Below, piece after piece: positions 10,071 through 18,945 of a stretch of DNA of 64,000 bases. A program made the translations under genes and the position numbers. Location: the NCBI RefSeq assembly GCF_900102215.1, contig NZ_FNBG01000008.1:94371-158370 (forward strand), written 5' to 3'. Every line of letters begins with the position of its first letter. Positions within the stretch are counted from its first letter, which is position 1. The notes under the pieces were generated by a model that had not been told where the DNA came from, searched no databases, and was given only the letters and a program-made list of their open reading frames with translations. This DNA is from Fontibacillus panacisegetis. GTDB lineage: Bacteria > Bacillota > Bacilli > Paenibacillales > Paenibacillaceae.

Positions 10071-10799
10071 ATGATTAACATCATAAAAGTCAACAACGAG
10101 CAGCAATTTAATGAGACAGGCGCTGGTATTATCGCCAGCTTGCTTCAATCTAAACCAAGGGCTATCCTCGGTCTCGCAACCGGAAGTACTCCGGTCGGTG
10201 TGTACGGGAAGCTTATCGAGCTTTATCTTGAGGGTGTAGTCAGCTTCAAGCAAGCGAGCAGCTACAATTTAGATGAATATATTGGTCTGCCAGCCAATCA
10301 TCCAGAGAGCTACAGACAATTTATGAATGATAAGCTATTCAATCATATCGATATTTTACTGGAAAACACACATGTACCGTCAGGAAATGCAGTTGATCCC
10401 GATAAAGCAGCTGCCGATTACAGTGAGTTGCTTGAAAATGCAGGCCAAATCGATCTTCAACTGCTTGGACTTGGCCATAATGGACATATCGGCTTTAACG
10501 AGCCCAGCGACGAGCTACAGGGTCCCCCTCATATCGTAACCTTGGATGAACGAACCCGTCAGGCGAATGCCCGTTTCTTTAAATCCATCGACGAAGTTCC
10601 TACTCATGCTATTACAATGGGAATCGGTTCGATCCTGCATGCCAAACAAATTTTACTTATGGCAAAAGGAGCAGATAAAGCGGAGATCGTAGCACAAGCT
10701 CTGAAAGGCCCGATTACAACCCAATGCCCAGCTTCGTTCTTACAAACTCACCCTAATGTTGTTGTACTTCTAGATCAAGCAGCAGGGAGATTAGTTTAA
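10071..10799 (+). CDS. nagB: Glucosamine-6-phosphate deaminase
   Basis: 242 residues, normal for the Bacillus-type enzyme. It converts glucosamine-6-phosphate to fructose-6-phosphate and ammonia. Visible motifs: 'LGLATGSTPVGVYGKLI' (phosphate binding), 'SYNLDEYIGL' (catalytic Asp region) and 'LGLGHNGHIGFNEP' (catalytic His loop). It lies 3 bp after the RpiR regulator and 1 bp before nagA; GGGAGGGTAAATAGGAC precedes the ATG. The three genes form one operon feeding GlcNAc into glycolysis. Confidence 0.96.
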   Translation: MINIIKVNNEQQFNETGAGIIASLLQSKPRAILGLATGSTPVGVYGKLIELYLEGVVSFKQASSYNLDEYIGLPANHPESYRQFMNDKLFNHIDILLENTHVPSGNAVDPDKAAADYSELLENAGQIDLQLLGLGHNGHIGFNEPSDELQGPPHIVTLDERTRQANARFFKSIDEVPTHAITMGIGSILHAKQILLMAKGADKAEIVAQALKGPITTQCPASFLQTHPNVVVLLDQAAGRLV

Positions 10800-10800
10800 T

Positions 10801-11985
10801 ATGAAAACAAACAATAGAAGCTTTACCATCGTTCATGCAAATGTAGTAACGCCTACAGGAATCATTCATGACGGAGCCGTTACTGTTCAGGATGGAATCA
10901 TCAGCTATGTAGGTTCAACATCTGGGCTAACCCGTGCTGGAATTGAACCTGTCGAAATTGTCGATGCTGAAGGTAACTATGTTATGCCAGGGTTCATCGA
11001 CATCCATGTTCATGGAGGTATGCTTGAGGATTTCTCTATGCCTAGTCAAAAAGGTCTTGATGCAATTACGAAGCTGCATTGCAGTCAAGGAACAACTTCA
11101 ATGCTGGCAACAACGATGACCATGCCTAAAACTGTCATAGAAAACGTACTTGAAGAAGTACATCAATATATGAGTGGAGACATGCCTTACACACAGCTGG
11201 TTGGCGTTCATTTGGAAGGACCCTTTATTAGCCCCAAATGGCCGGGTGCTCAAAATCCAGCTCATATCGTCCCTCCGAATAAAGAATGGGTTGAACAATG
11301 GGAGGAACGTTTTCCCGGTCTCATTAAGCAAGTAACCTTCGCCCCGGAACGTGAAGGAGCCTATGAACTAATCGCCTTTTTACGCAAAAAGGGCATCGTT
11401 GCTGCCGCAGGGCATACAGATGCAACCTATGACGAGATTATGTCTGCGGTTGACGTTGGTCTGCATCATGTCGTGCATATGTTTAATGCGATGACTCCGC
11501 TGCATCATCGTAAGCCTGGTACTGCTGGAGCTGTTCTAAGCACTCCGGCGATCAGTGCAGAAATTATTGCAGACGGCATTCATGTTCATCAGGCAGCCAT
11601 CAAGCTTCTTGCCAGTGTAAAGACAAATCATAATTTGATCCTAATCACGGATGCCATGTCCGCTGCCGGACTAGGTAATGGTGAATATATGCTTGGGGAT
11701 CTGCCTGTAATTGTTAAGGATAACGTATGTACGCTGAAGGAAAGTGAAGGAACGTTAGCCGGTAGTACACTTACGATGATTCGTGGCTTCCGTTATCTCG
11801 TTCAGGAAGTTGGTCTCTCCATTGAACAGGCTTCTGAAGCAGCCAGCGGTAATCCAGCCAAACTCATTCGTATAGGGCATCGTACAGGCTCCATTGAAAC
11901 AGATAAACAGGCTGACTTGCTATTAGTGGATCAAGATCTTGAATTAAAGCAAGTTTGGATCAAGGGCCGCCAAATAGAAAATTAA
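10801..11985 (+). CDS. nagA: N-acetylglucosamine-6-phosphate deacetylase
   Basis: 394 residues, amidohydrolase fold. It removes acetate from GlcNAc-6-phosphate to give the substrate of NagB. Motifs: 'PGFIDIHVHGG' (metal His pair), 'HLEGPFISPKWPGAQNP', 'AAGHTDATYDE', 'HMFNAMTPLHHRKPG', and the catalytic Asp in 'LITDAMSAAG'. Starts 1 bp after the nagB stop, so translation is coupled. No terminator is seen before the repeat element that begins ~30 bp downstream. Confidence 0.96.
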   Translation: MKTNNRSFTIVHANVVTPTGIIHDGAVTVQDGIISYVGSTSGLTRAGIEPVEIVDAEGNYVMPGFIDIHVHGGMLEDFSMPSQKGLDAITKLHCSQGTTSMLATTMTMPKTVIENVLEEVHQYMSGDMPYTQLVGVHLEGPFISPKWPGAQNPAHIVPPNKEWVEQWEERFPGLIKQVTFAPEREGAYELIAFLRKKGIVAAAGHTDATYDEIMSAVDVGLHHVVHMFNAMTPLHHRKPGTAGAVLSTPAISAEIIADGIHVHQAAIKLLASVKTNHNLILITDAMSAAGLGNGEYMLGDLPVIVKDNVCTLKESEGTLAGSTLTMIRGFRYLVQEVGLSIEQASEAASGNPAKLIRIGHRTGSIETDKQADLLLVDQDLELKQVWIKGRQIEN

Positions 11986-12014
11986 TTTTATTAATAAAAT
12001 GCTTCCTAATAAAA

Positions 12015-12407
12015 GGGACTGTCCCAAAAAAGTGTCAAAACTAGAAATAGCGGTGCAAGGAAGATGATCCCTGCACCGCTTGATCCTGCCGCATTCTATG
12101 ACCGTATCTCATGTGTAATCGTGTCATGATGCGGAATTCCTGAAATTCCTGCAAATATACAGGTTTTGATCATGTAAAGCCTCTAAACGCCCTAAATTGC
12201 TGCAAATGTGCAGGCTTTCCCTAAGGATTCTCTTCAAACTAGTCTATTCCGAACCATATTCCTGCATTTTTGCAGGAATATGGTTCATCCTTTCATGGCT
12301 ACTTTAAAAAAACTGTATTTTTGCATCCTTTTCCTGATATCTTGCCTTTACACTGCTAAACAAGAAGCGTCCCTCAAAGTTATCTTAGATAACTTTTGGG
12401 ACAGCCT
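12015..12407 (+). mobile_element. MITE-like non-coding repeat element, copy 1
   Basis: A ~393-bp element bounded by imperfect terminal inverted repeats: GGGACTGTCCCAAAA at the left, and TTTTGGGACAGCCTC at the right end. Inside are a long hairpin (agcggtgcaagg / ccctgcaccgct), several CCTGCA-AT-rich-TGCAGG palindromes, and near the right end the palindrome AGTTATCTTAGATAACT. No open frame of transposase type is present. A second copy (~90% by eye) lies inverted at 41,589 and the left end of a third at 63,905. It fills most of the 460-bp gap between nagA and the next gene. No clear target duplication was found. Confidence 0.85.
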
Positions 12408-12447
12408 CTTTTGCTGAACTATTTTGTGCCCCTGTTATTGATCCTAT

Positions 12448-13395
12448 CTAGCGCGTTACACCACCCATAAAGCCATCCGTAGTAACTCCACCACGATATC
12501 CATTTGTATTCACGTTACTCGGAGTTGTTGGAGCGTAGCCGCTTGGACCTGTCATGGTACCTGTTCGACCAGGGAAAACACGATTAATCAAGGTTTGAAA
12601 ATCAGCCGTCAAATTGTGAAGAGGTGCTCCACTACGTGATTTTGTTCCGTAGTTCCCCATCTCCGTTACAAAATCAGCGTCTTCTGATACGTAGACGTTA
12701 CGAATGTGTGGAGCGGATTTTTTTACGGTATGAGCAATAGAATCCTTTAACTTTTGCGGAACCCGATCCGTTACACGTCCTGTCGTTCCTGTCCCCGTTG
12801 TAGTGTTCATTCTATGAAGAGTTCCGTCTGTTGTTGTACCTCTTGTTGTATAACCAGTTCCCATGTTATTTCCTACACCTACAGGACCTAAAATCCCTGT
12901 ACTACTTCCAGCGAGTCCATTGTCAGCTATTCCACGTGTACCATAATTAGCCCCATACGGACCAGAAACATTGGTCGTCCCCCGATTATTGGTTACACCA
13001 TTAGCTATGATACCGTGATTTGGTGATACCAAACCGTTGGAACGTGTAGTCAAATGAGTACCGTGAGTGGTTACACCATTGCCATGGCGCGTAATCGCTA
13101 CATATGCATCACGATCTGTAACAACTACATGTGCAGCCTGCACTTCTTTAAGCTGCGCTACTCGGTTACTTAACGCCGCACTGTACCGCATAGAATTAAT
13201 TTTGTTATGATGACCATTCGTGTTTCGGGTGAACATACGGTTCTGTGGAAGTGAATTTACGTTGTATTTGCCATCAGGGTGTCTAAGGCTCTGTGTCTTC
13301 ACATTGTTTCTGGTCGTTCCACAAGCTGTCAACCCAACTGTTCCGGCAAGCAATGCGGCAGATAATGATAAGCTAACTACTTTGGCTCCACGCAT
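12448..13395 (-). CDS. YhcN/YlaJ-family sporulation lipoprotein
   Basis: 315 residues. Lipoprotein signal with lipobox 'VGLTACG' (Cys ~25). The centre (~100-215) is Gly/Thr/Asn-rich low complexity, followed by the YhcN/YlaJ-type segment 'VPQKLKDSIAHTVKKSAP' and 'IRNVYVSEDADFVTEMG'. Family members are membrane-anchored lipoproteins of the forespore. The ATG at 13395 is preferred because GGGGGATGAC precedes it and the signal peptide begins there; the frame runs open to 13503 but the added residues look random. It is the last gene of the minus-strand series next to MITE copy 1. Confidence 0.78.
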   Translation of the reverse strand: MRGAKVVSLSLSAALLAGTVGLTACGTTRNNVKTQSLRHPDGKYNVNSLPQNRMFTRNTNGHHNKINSMRYSAALSNRVAQLKEVQAAHVVVTDRDAYVAITRHGNGVTTHGTHLTTRSNGLVSPNHGIIANGVTNNRGTTNVSGPYGANYGTRGIADNGLAGSSTGILGPVGVGNNMGTGYTTRGTTTDGTLHRMNTTTGTGTTGRVTDRVPQKLKDSIAHTVKKSAPHIRNVYVSEDADFVTEMGNYGTKSRSGAPLHNLTADFQTLINRVFPGRTGTMTGPSGYAPTTPSNVNTNGYRGGVTTDGFMGGVTR

Positions 13396-13519
13396 GTAGT
13401 CATCCCCCATCAAATTTAAAATTTTATGATGAACAGGAGTTATCATGCACTGATTCAAAGTAGGCCATTCAGGTAAACTTACCCGAGTGTAATAAACATG
13501 CACGTGATATAAGTGTTCA

Positions 13520-13798
13520 CTACAGTGCCTCCAATAGTCGTCGAATCATTGCCCCGTCAGGAATGGAATACGACCCAGGAAGATGAGATGGCATAGATGG
13601 CCAAAACAAATCCCCCCTGTTCCAATATAATGGCGTCAAGGAAGCTTTCTCTAAAATAAATTCCTTTCCTAATAAGGTCGGATCAAGAGTCATTAGAAAG
13701 TCTGAATCGGGATATTTATAGCCACCAGGCAACTTCTCCTCAAAAATGCTCCACATTTCTGTATGAAGCTTCTCAGGATTACAAATGCTAAATATCAT
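13520..13798 (-). CDS. Hypothetical 92-residue protein coupled to the FG-GAP glycosyltransferase
   Basis: I do not recognise a family. 92 residues, no signal or membrane segment, rich in Pro and aromatics ('EKLPGGYKYPDSDFLMTL', 'PLYWNRGDLFWPSMPSHLPG'). Its ATG lies inside the end of the upstream gene (11-bp overlap), with AAAGGGA just before it, so it is almost certainly co-translated with that glycosyltransferase. The tight coupling suggests an accessory subunit or a partner of the same step (inference). Confidence 0.6.
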   Translation of the reverse strand: MIFSICNPEKLHTEMWSIFEEKLPGGYKYPDSDFLMTLDPTLLGKEFILEKASLTPLYWNRGDLFWPSMPSHLPGSYSIPDGAMIRRLLEAL

Positions 13799-16316
13799 TC
13801 CCTTTCACCTTCTCCATCGCCTTATCGTAAACCGCAAGCGTTCGTTCCAATAAAGTATTCGAAGACCAGTGGATTTTTGCCCATTCTGCAGCTTGTTGAG
13901 CTATGACCGATCGTAATGCAGAGTCATTCATCAATTTCGTCAATTGCTCGGCCAATTGCTCCTCATTTCCAACATCAAACAGAAGCCCTGTTGATTCATT
14001 CTGAATCATTTCAGGAATTCCTCCGGCATTTGATGCAATGATGGGTATTCCAGCTAATTGTGCCTCCATAATGGAGAAAGGCAAATTATCCTGAAGTGAA
14101 GGAAGCACCATGACGTCGGATTCCCGCAAAATTGCGGGTACATCTTTACGATCTCCAAGTAATGTAATTCGATCCTTAATCCCTGCATTTTGAATTAATT
14201 GTTCGATCTCTGTACGCAGTGGACCATCTCCAAGCAGGAAACAATGCCAATTTGCATTCCCCTGTATCCGACTCAGCGCCCCGATCAGCGTCTGATGTCC
14301 CTTTACTGGAACCAATCTTGCAGGACAGCTGATGATGAATGAATTCTCCTCTGGCATCTGAAGAGGTTGAGAAAGCGGCTGATGCGTTTTCAATGCAAAC
14401 TCATCAATGGATAACCCGTAGGGTATAATGTCGAATATATTAGACGGAACCTCAAATTGCTGCATTTCACGTACCAACCATTCCGTAGGCACAATAGTAG
14501 CATCCGCTGAAACGCATCCGTAATATTCTTCATCAGCAACATATTTCCACGCCAAGCTATTCTTATTTTGGATATCACCAGAGAACATATGCTCTTTGGC
14601 AAGCAGTCCGTGAATCGTGGCGACTAATGCAGTGGATGCTGGCTTCACCCGTGATAAGGCCCGGGTAGAAATTATATCCTGTGTATGGATAATGTCATAT
14701 TGCTCAAGATCAAATAAACAAGCTGCCAGCTCAAAGCAATATCTCTCGATTTCTCGATAACGGACCCAAGGATCTACATGGGACAAATATCGTTGATAAA
14801 ATTGAAATACCTTTTCGTAAACCACACTTTTGATCTGCCACTTATTCACCTTTTTCTCGCCATCGACCAAATAATAATGAGCCATATCAGGATGATGAGC
14901 GAGCACATCCACATGATGGCCTTGTCTCACTAATTCCTCTTTCAGTAAACGAACATAGACGTCTACTCCGCCAACATGGGGAAGATACCAATAGGTCGTC
15001 AGCAAAATCCGTTTTTTAGAGGAAAATGATTCAACAGGTTCAGCACTTAACGAATGAACTTGATTTTGATCTTTAGCATCGTGAGGAGAAGCTTTTTGAG
15101 AATGAAGGGGAGGAGACATTGACAGAAAATACACGCTTCCCGACATCAGTTTTTTTCGATTGCCTGCTGAAACAGCCCCTATCGCGATACACGGGCCTAC
15201 TGTTGTATCCATACAGGAGAAAGCATGGCCGAATATCGCAGCCTCTTCCCCATTGAATTCATGCACGACTTCGCCATTTAAGTCCAGCAAATAAACAGCT
15301 CCGGTATGTGAACCCGCCAAGACCAACGGCTGTTGTCCGTCCATACAAAACGACAGCACTTTCGATCCCAGCTCCTGCTGCCCAAACCACCCATTTTTTT
15401 TCAAAATGGTTCGATTCTGTACGATGGATATGATCCTGACTTGCCCCCCGCGGGGATACTTCCCCCCCGTTCTAGGAGAACCAATGATCAAGTCAGCAAT
15501 TCCATCCCCATCCATATCCCCAAGCGCTAAATTTCTGCCTATTTCGTCATATGAACGCTCACCTGAATATTCATTAAGAAGACCTTCTCTATTGTAAATA
15601 AGCACTCTGCCATTCCGTGTCAATCCCTGACTAGAATGCCGCGGAGCACCCATAACTAGTTCATCTTTACCATCGCCATTGATATCACCTGAAACAAGAG
15701 ATACCCCTAGACCCTCACGATCGCTACCCATAAATTCTCCAAGAATACTCCTGTCACGCCCCGAATAAATGGTGACTCTACCGTCTCGTTCCTCCCAATT
15801 CGGATCTAAATGATGAGAAGACAAGGCGATATCTGGAATGCCATCCCCATCCCAGTCAAGAATGCTTATAGATCGGCCTAATGAGGCGAAATCTTCCCTA
15901 CCGCTCCATTGATATAACAGTTGTCCGCTCTGTCCCGAATATACATAAACCTCACCACATTGTATCTTGGTCCCGCTGCTGGCACGAGGTGCTGTCACAA
16001 TAATTTCTGGGATACCATCCCCATTCAAATCTTCCAGAGCTATAGATGTTCCGAAGCAATCCCCATGCTTTTGACCGTTCAATGTAAATAACAATTGCAA
16101 ATCGTGACTATATACATAGACTCTGCCTGTATAATAATGGGGAATCGGATTTACTCCATCTTCATCCTCAATATAAGTTGCTGTGCTGGCAGAAACAATC
16201 CATTCTTGCCATCCATCTCCGTTAATGTCTCCGGATAAAATTACGTCTCCAAACCGGTCATGCTCCCTCTCGCCCTCTAATCGTTTCCATAAAAAAAACG
16301 GTAACTGATTGCTCAA
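13788..16316 (-). CDS. FG-GAP beta-propeller fused to GT4 glycosyltransferase
   Basis: 842 residues in two halves. Residues ~1-400 contain integrin-type FG-GAP/VCBS repeats with Ca-binding-like loops: 'GDINGDGWQEWIVSA', 'DLNGDGIPEIIVTAP', 'DWDGDGIPDIALSS', 'GDINGDGKDELVMGAP', 'GDMDGDGIADLIIGSP'. Residues ~430-842 are a GT4 (GT-B) glycosyltransferase: 'RILLTTYWYLPHVGG' at its start, 'IISCPARLVPVKGHQTLIGA' and the donor-site 'PFSIMEAQLAGIPIIASNAG'. No signal peptide, so a cytoplasmic enzyme although FG-GAP domains are usually extracellular. The GT half closely resembles the next two GT4 proteins. Start is TTG at 16316 with GAGGAGG 7 bases upstream. Confidence 0.85.
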   Translation of the reverse strand: MSNQLPFFLWKRLEGEREHDRFGDVILSGDINGDGWQEWIVSASTATYIEDEDGVNPIPHYYTGRVYVYSHDLQLLFTLNGQKHGDCFGTSIALEDLNGDGIPEIIVTAPRASSGTKIQCGEVYVYSGQSGQLLYQWSGREDFASLGRSISILDWDGDGIPDIALSSHHLDPNWEERDGRVTIYSGRDRSILGEFMGSDREGLGVSLVSGDINGDGKDELVMGAPRHSSQGLTRNGRVLIYNREGLLNEYSGERSYDEIGRNLALGDMDGDGIADLIIGSPRTGGKYPRGGQVRIISIVQNRTILKKNGWFGQQELGSKVLSFCMDGQQPLVLAGSHTGAVYLLDLNGEVVHEFNGEEAAIFGHAFSCMDTTVGPCIAIGAVSAGNRKKLMSGSVYFLSMSPPLHSQKASPHDAKDQNQVHSLSAEPVESFSSKKRILLTTYWYLPHVGGVDVYVRLLKEELVRQGHHVDVLAHHPDMAHYYLVDGEKKVNKWQIKSVVYEKVFQFYQRYLSHVDPWVRYREIERYCFELAACLFDLEQYDIIHTQDIISTRALSRVKPASTALVATIHGLLAKEHMFSGDIQNKNSLAWKYVADEEYYGCVSADATIVPTEWLVREMQQFEVPSNIFDIIPYGLSIDEFALKTHQPLSQPLQMPEENSFIISCPARLVPVKGHQTLIGALSRIQGNANWHCFLLGDGPLRTEIEQLIQNAGIKDRITLLGDRKDVPAILRESDVMVLPSLQDNLPFSIMEAQLAGIPIIASNAGGIPEMIQNESTGLLFDVGNEEQLAEQLTKLMNDSALRSVIAQQAAEWAKIHWSSNTLLERTLAVYDKAMEKVKGNDI

Positions 16317-16329
16317 GCCCCATCCTCCT

Positions 16330-17862
16330 CTACACCATCACATCTACTGTTATCGGGTTAGCTGTAACAGTAATTTTTTTCGTCATCATCCGCTTTAAAT
16401 CACGGGTCCATCCCAGTTCATAGTTGCCAGGCTGAACGTCCTGAAATTCAAAGCTGCCGTCTTCATCACTCTTCATGCTGCGAAGAACGAATCCAGAAAT
16501 ATCTATAAGATGTACCCAAACATCTTGGACAGGGGCCATCGCTACTATATCTGTAACGATTCCCTTCAAAGCTGTTACCGAGTCTTCTACGTCTTCAGCT
16601 CCACCGAGCTCTGGGAAGTCATGATTTAATCGAGCGGAGTACTCCTGCTCCCACAACGGAGAATGACCTCCGTCCTTCATAGATTTCTCATATACATCAA
16701 TGGTTTGATCTATCATGATCGAATCATTCCATATCGTTAAGGCATGTTTCCTTGCTTCTCTGGATTGCTCTTCACGCAGAGCCGTATCCTCTACCAATAA
16801 CAACAATTTTTCAAATAAATCTTGAGCATTTCCCGGTTCTACAAGTTGGCCATTTACTCCGTCCTCTATCATCTCTACAATGCCCCCAACCCTTGAGGCT
16901 ATTACCGGTTTACCAAGACTCTGAGACTCAATGATAGAAAAAGGAAGATTATCCTGTAGAGAAGGAAGCACTACAATATCCGTTTTTGAGATAAGTTGGG
17001 GAACATCAGTACGATTTCCGAGAAGCATGATATGCTCCTTAAGCCCAAGCTTCTCCGTTTGCAGCTCAAGATCATTTCGCATCACTCCGTCTCCGATCAG
17101 CCAGCAAACAACATCCTTTCGAACATCAACTAACATTCTCATTGCCTTCAATAAGTAATTCTGACCTTTTATAGCTACCAATCGAGCCGGGCAAGCGATA
17201 ATGATTTGTTTGATGGAGGAATCGGATGCACATGAGATTTTGTCAAAATACTGCTGGTTCAGACCATACTGAATAATATACGAACGAGGATGATTAACTT
17301 GAAAATTCAGAAGACTGCGAGATAACCAACGACTAGGGAGAATGAGAAAATCAGCGGACATCGAACCATAATATTCTTCGGCCGATAAGTATTCACGCTC
17401 TGCCTGCGAACGAGCCACAATCTCATTGCTAGCAATCCATTCCGTAGCGAGACATCCATGTATAGTCGCAATGAGAGGGACATGATCCGGTTTGGTCATT
17501 CTGCATACGAATGTCGAAATAATATCCTGAGTGTGTATCACATCGTATTGATCAAACGCAATTTCACGGCACACCAATTCAAAAGCGAATTTCTCGCTCT
17601 CTCTCCACAGCATCCACGGAGTTGGTTTGATCTGGTCTCTCTCAAATCTTAGCCTCACTTCTCTTTCAGCCTTGGCAAGGAAGGGTTTCTTATCTATATG
17701 CATTCCGTTTTTCAATAAATAATATTTTGCTAGACTTGGGTGCTGCGCGAGCATTTCCACCTCATGCCCCATTTCCTCCAGACGGGACTGAAGAATCTTA
17801 AGGTATGTGAATACTCCCCCCGTATGTGGATATGCCCAATAGGTTACAAGTAATACCTTCAT
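16330..17862 (-). CDS. GT4 glycosyltransferase with C-terminal prealbumin-like beta-sandwich
   Basis: 510 residues. Residues 1-~420 are a GT4 enzyme: 'MKVLLVTYWAYPHTGG', 'HTQDIISTFVCR', 'IIIACPARLVAIKGQNYLLKA', 'LPFSIIESQSLGKPVIAS' with the EX7E-type region. Residues ~430-510 look like a carboxypeptidase-regulatory/prealbumin-like sandwich: 'ALKGIVTDIVAMAPVQDVWV' then 'DEDGSFEFQDVQPGNYELGW'. Such domains commonly bind protein or glycan surfaces. It lies 13 bp upstream of the FG-GAP fusion and is a paralogue of its GT half. Start ATG 17862 with GGGGGCG at longish spacing. Confidence 0.85.
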   Translation of the reverse strand: MKVLLVTYWAYPHTGGVFTYLKILQSRLEEMGHEVEMLAQHPSLAKYYLLKNGMHIDKKPFLAKAEREVRLRFERDQIKPTPWMLWRESEKFAFELVCREIAFDQYDVIHTQDIISTFVCRMTKPDHVPLIATIHGCLATEWIASNEIVARSQAEREYLSAEEYYGSMSADFLILPSRWLSRSLLNFQVNHPRSYIIQYGLNQQYFDKISCASDSSIKQIIIACPARLVAIKGQNYLLKAMRMLVDVRKDVVCWLIGDGVMRNDLELQTEKLGLKEHIMLLGNRTDVPQLISKTDIVVLPSLQDNLPFSIIESQSLGKPVIASRVGGIVEMIEDGVNGQLVEPGNAQDLFEKLLLLVEDTALREEQSREARKHALTIWNDSIMIDQTIDVYEKSMKDGGHSPLWEQEYSARLNHDFPELGGAEDVEDSVTALKGIVTDIVAMAPVQDVWVHLIDISGFVLRSMKSDEDGSFEFQDVQPGNYELGWTRDLKRMMTKKITVTANPITVDVMV

Positions 17863-18022
17863 TTCATTGATTCGCCCCCATTCTTCTAGCGAGTTAATCC
17901 ATGCAATTATTCGATCCCTTTTATTTCAATACATCATCAATATATTCAAAACGTTGCATTATGCTTTATGCTGTTGTCTTAATTCGATAGTAAAAATGTG
18001 TTTGGGCAGATGGAGAATCCAT

Positions 18023-18070
18023 AAAAAAGGAGCAAGCTCCAGGGCCAGCTAGCCTCGAAGCTCGCTTTTT
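18023..18070 (-). terminator. Possible terminator after the basic protein gene
   Basis: Read on the minus strand, AAAAAGCGAGCTTCGAGG pairs imperfectly with CCTGGAGCTTGCTCC followed by T6. It would separate the 20,175-18,114 unit from the 17,862-13,520 unit. Pairing is imperfect, hence low confidence. Confidence 0.4.
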
Positions 18071-18113
18071 CAGTGAATCAGGGTGTCAGCGAAGATGCTT
18101 ATGTTATTATTGT

Positions 18114-18941
18114 TCACACATCTTCAGAATTTCGAACCTGTTGGGCAAGTAATGCTATTGTGTCTGCATTGACTATAGTACCTACGGATTCATCTACATT
18201 GAGCCTGTTCATATCTGGATTTAGTTGATGATCGGAGCCTGCTTCAAGAGCTAGCAAATTAGCAAATGCAGAATCAGGAGTAATTTCAGCACCCATAATG
18301 GAGTCCCTTAGTTTGGAATCTGCGGCAGCCTGTTCATATAAATTTTCCGTAGGAATGACAGCTGCCGGGATGTGATCCTGTACTGATTCTGGCACTACTG
18401 CTATTGGCGCACCACCATGAAAATGATGACCCGGGTGGTCTGGGACACATATTTCATCCGGTGAAAGAGGCTGAGGAGTATGGCGAATATCAGGCGCTAA
18501 AAGGTTTGACATCAAGTCGCCTGGATTAGGATGTACCGGTGCTGGAGCTGCAATAGGCAATTCCTGTACTGGATTGTTGGGGCGCTGAGTTGGATGCTTG
18601 TAATATAGCTTTCTCCTCATATATTTATATTTGATTTGTTTTGTTCTGCGTCTTCTGGATTTCAGTTTTGAACTAGGGGCTATTCTGACCTGATTGTGCT
18701 TTCTCTTTCTTTTGACAACCTTATAACGTTTCTTGACTGGCTTTGAATTTCTTGATGATCTTGTGCTTCTTTTCGGTTTTGATGATCCCGGTTCCGGTTT
18801 TTCACATGGTCCCGGTAGCGGCAGCTCCGGTCTTGCAAACCACCCGACCTTCTTCATTACAGGGCCTCTCCTCACGAGTGGAATCCGGGGTAAATGTCTC
18901 CTTGCACAGTTGGATTTACTGGAGGGATTGCATTTTGTCAT
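18114..18941 (-). CDS. Lys/Arg-rich hypothetical protein of the spore locus
   Basis: 275 residues, no known family. Residues ~50-115 are extremely basic ('SKPKRSTRSSRNSKPVKKR', 'KSRRRRTKQIKYKYMRRK'), followed by a Pro-rich linker and an acidic, Ala/Leu-rich C-terminal ~140 residues without Lys/Arg clusters. This two-part charge layout (cationic tract plus acidic tail) is like CotG-type or other coat scaffold proteins only in composition. Its start overlaps the Shine-Dalgarno at the 3' end of the upstream GT4 gene (GGAGGAG in the last codons), so the pair is co-translated. Role unknown; a structural or scaffold role is inference. Confidence 0.65.
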   Translation of the reverse strand: MTKCNPSSKSNCARRHLPRIPLVRRGPVMKKVGWFARPELPLPGPCEKPEPGSSKPKRSTRSSRNSKPVKKRYKVVKRKRKHNQVRIAPSSKLKSRRRRTKQIKYKYMRRKLYYKHPTQRPNNPVQELPIAAPAPVHPNPGDLMSNLLAPDIRHTPQPLSPDEICVPDHPGHHFHGGAPIAVVPESVQDHIPAAVIPTENLYEQAAADSKLRDSIMGAEITPDSAFANLLALEAGSDHQLNPDMNRLNVDESVGTIVNADTIALLAQQVRNSEDV

Positions 18942-18945
18942 CAAT

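Noticed and set aside
12208..12417. 69-residue frame inside MITE copy 1
   Set aside because: Sequence matches the non-coding element, no ribosome site, and the frame is not kept in copy 2.
17863..18022. CATAAAGCA and CATAATGCA as sigma-K -10 for the GT4 at 17,862
   Set aside because: Neither has an mACm at about 16 bases, so the support is too weak.
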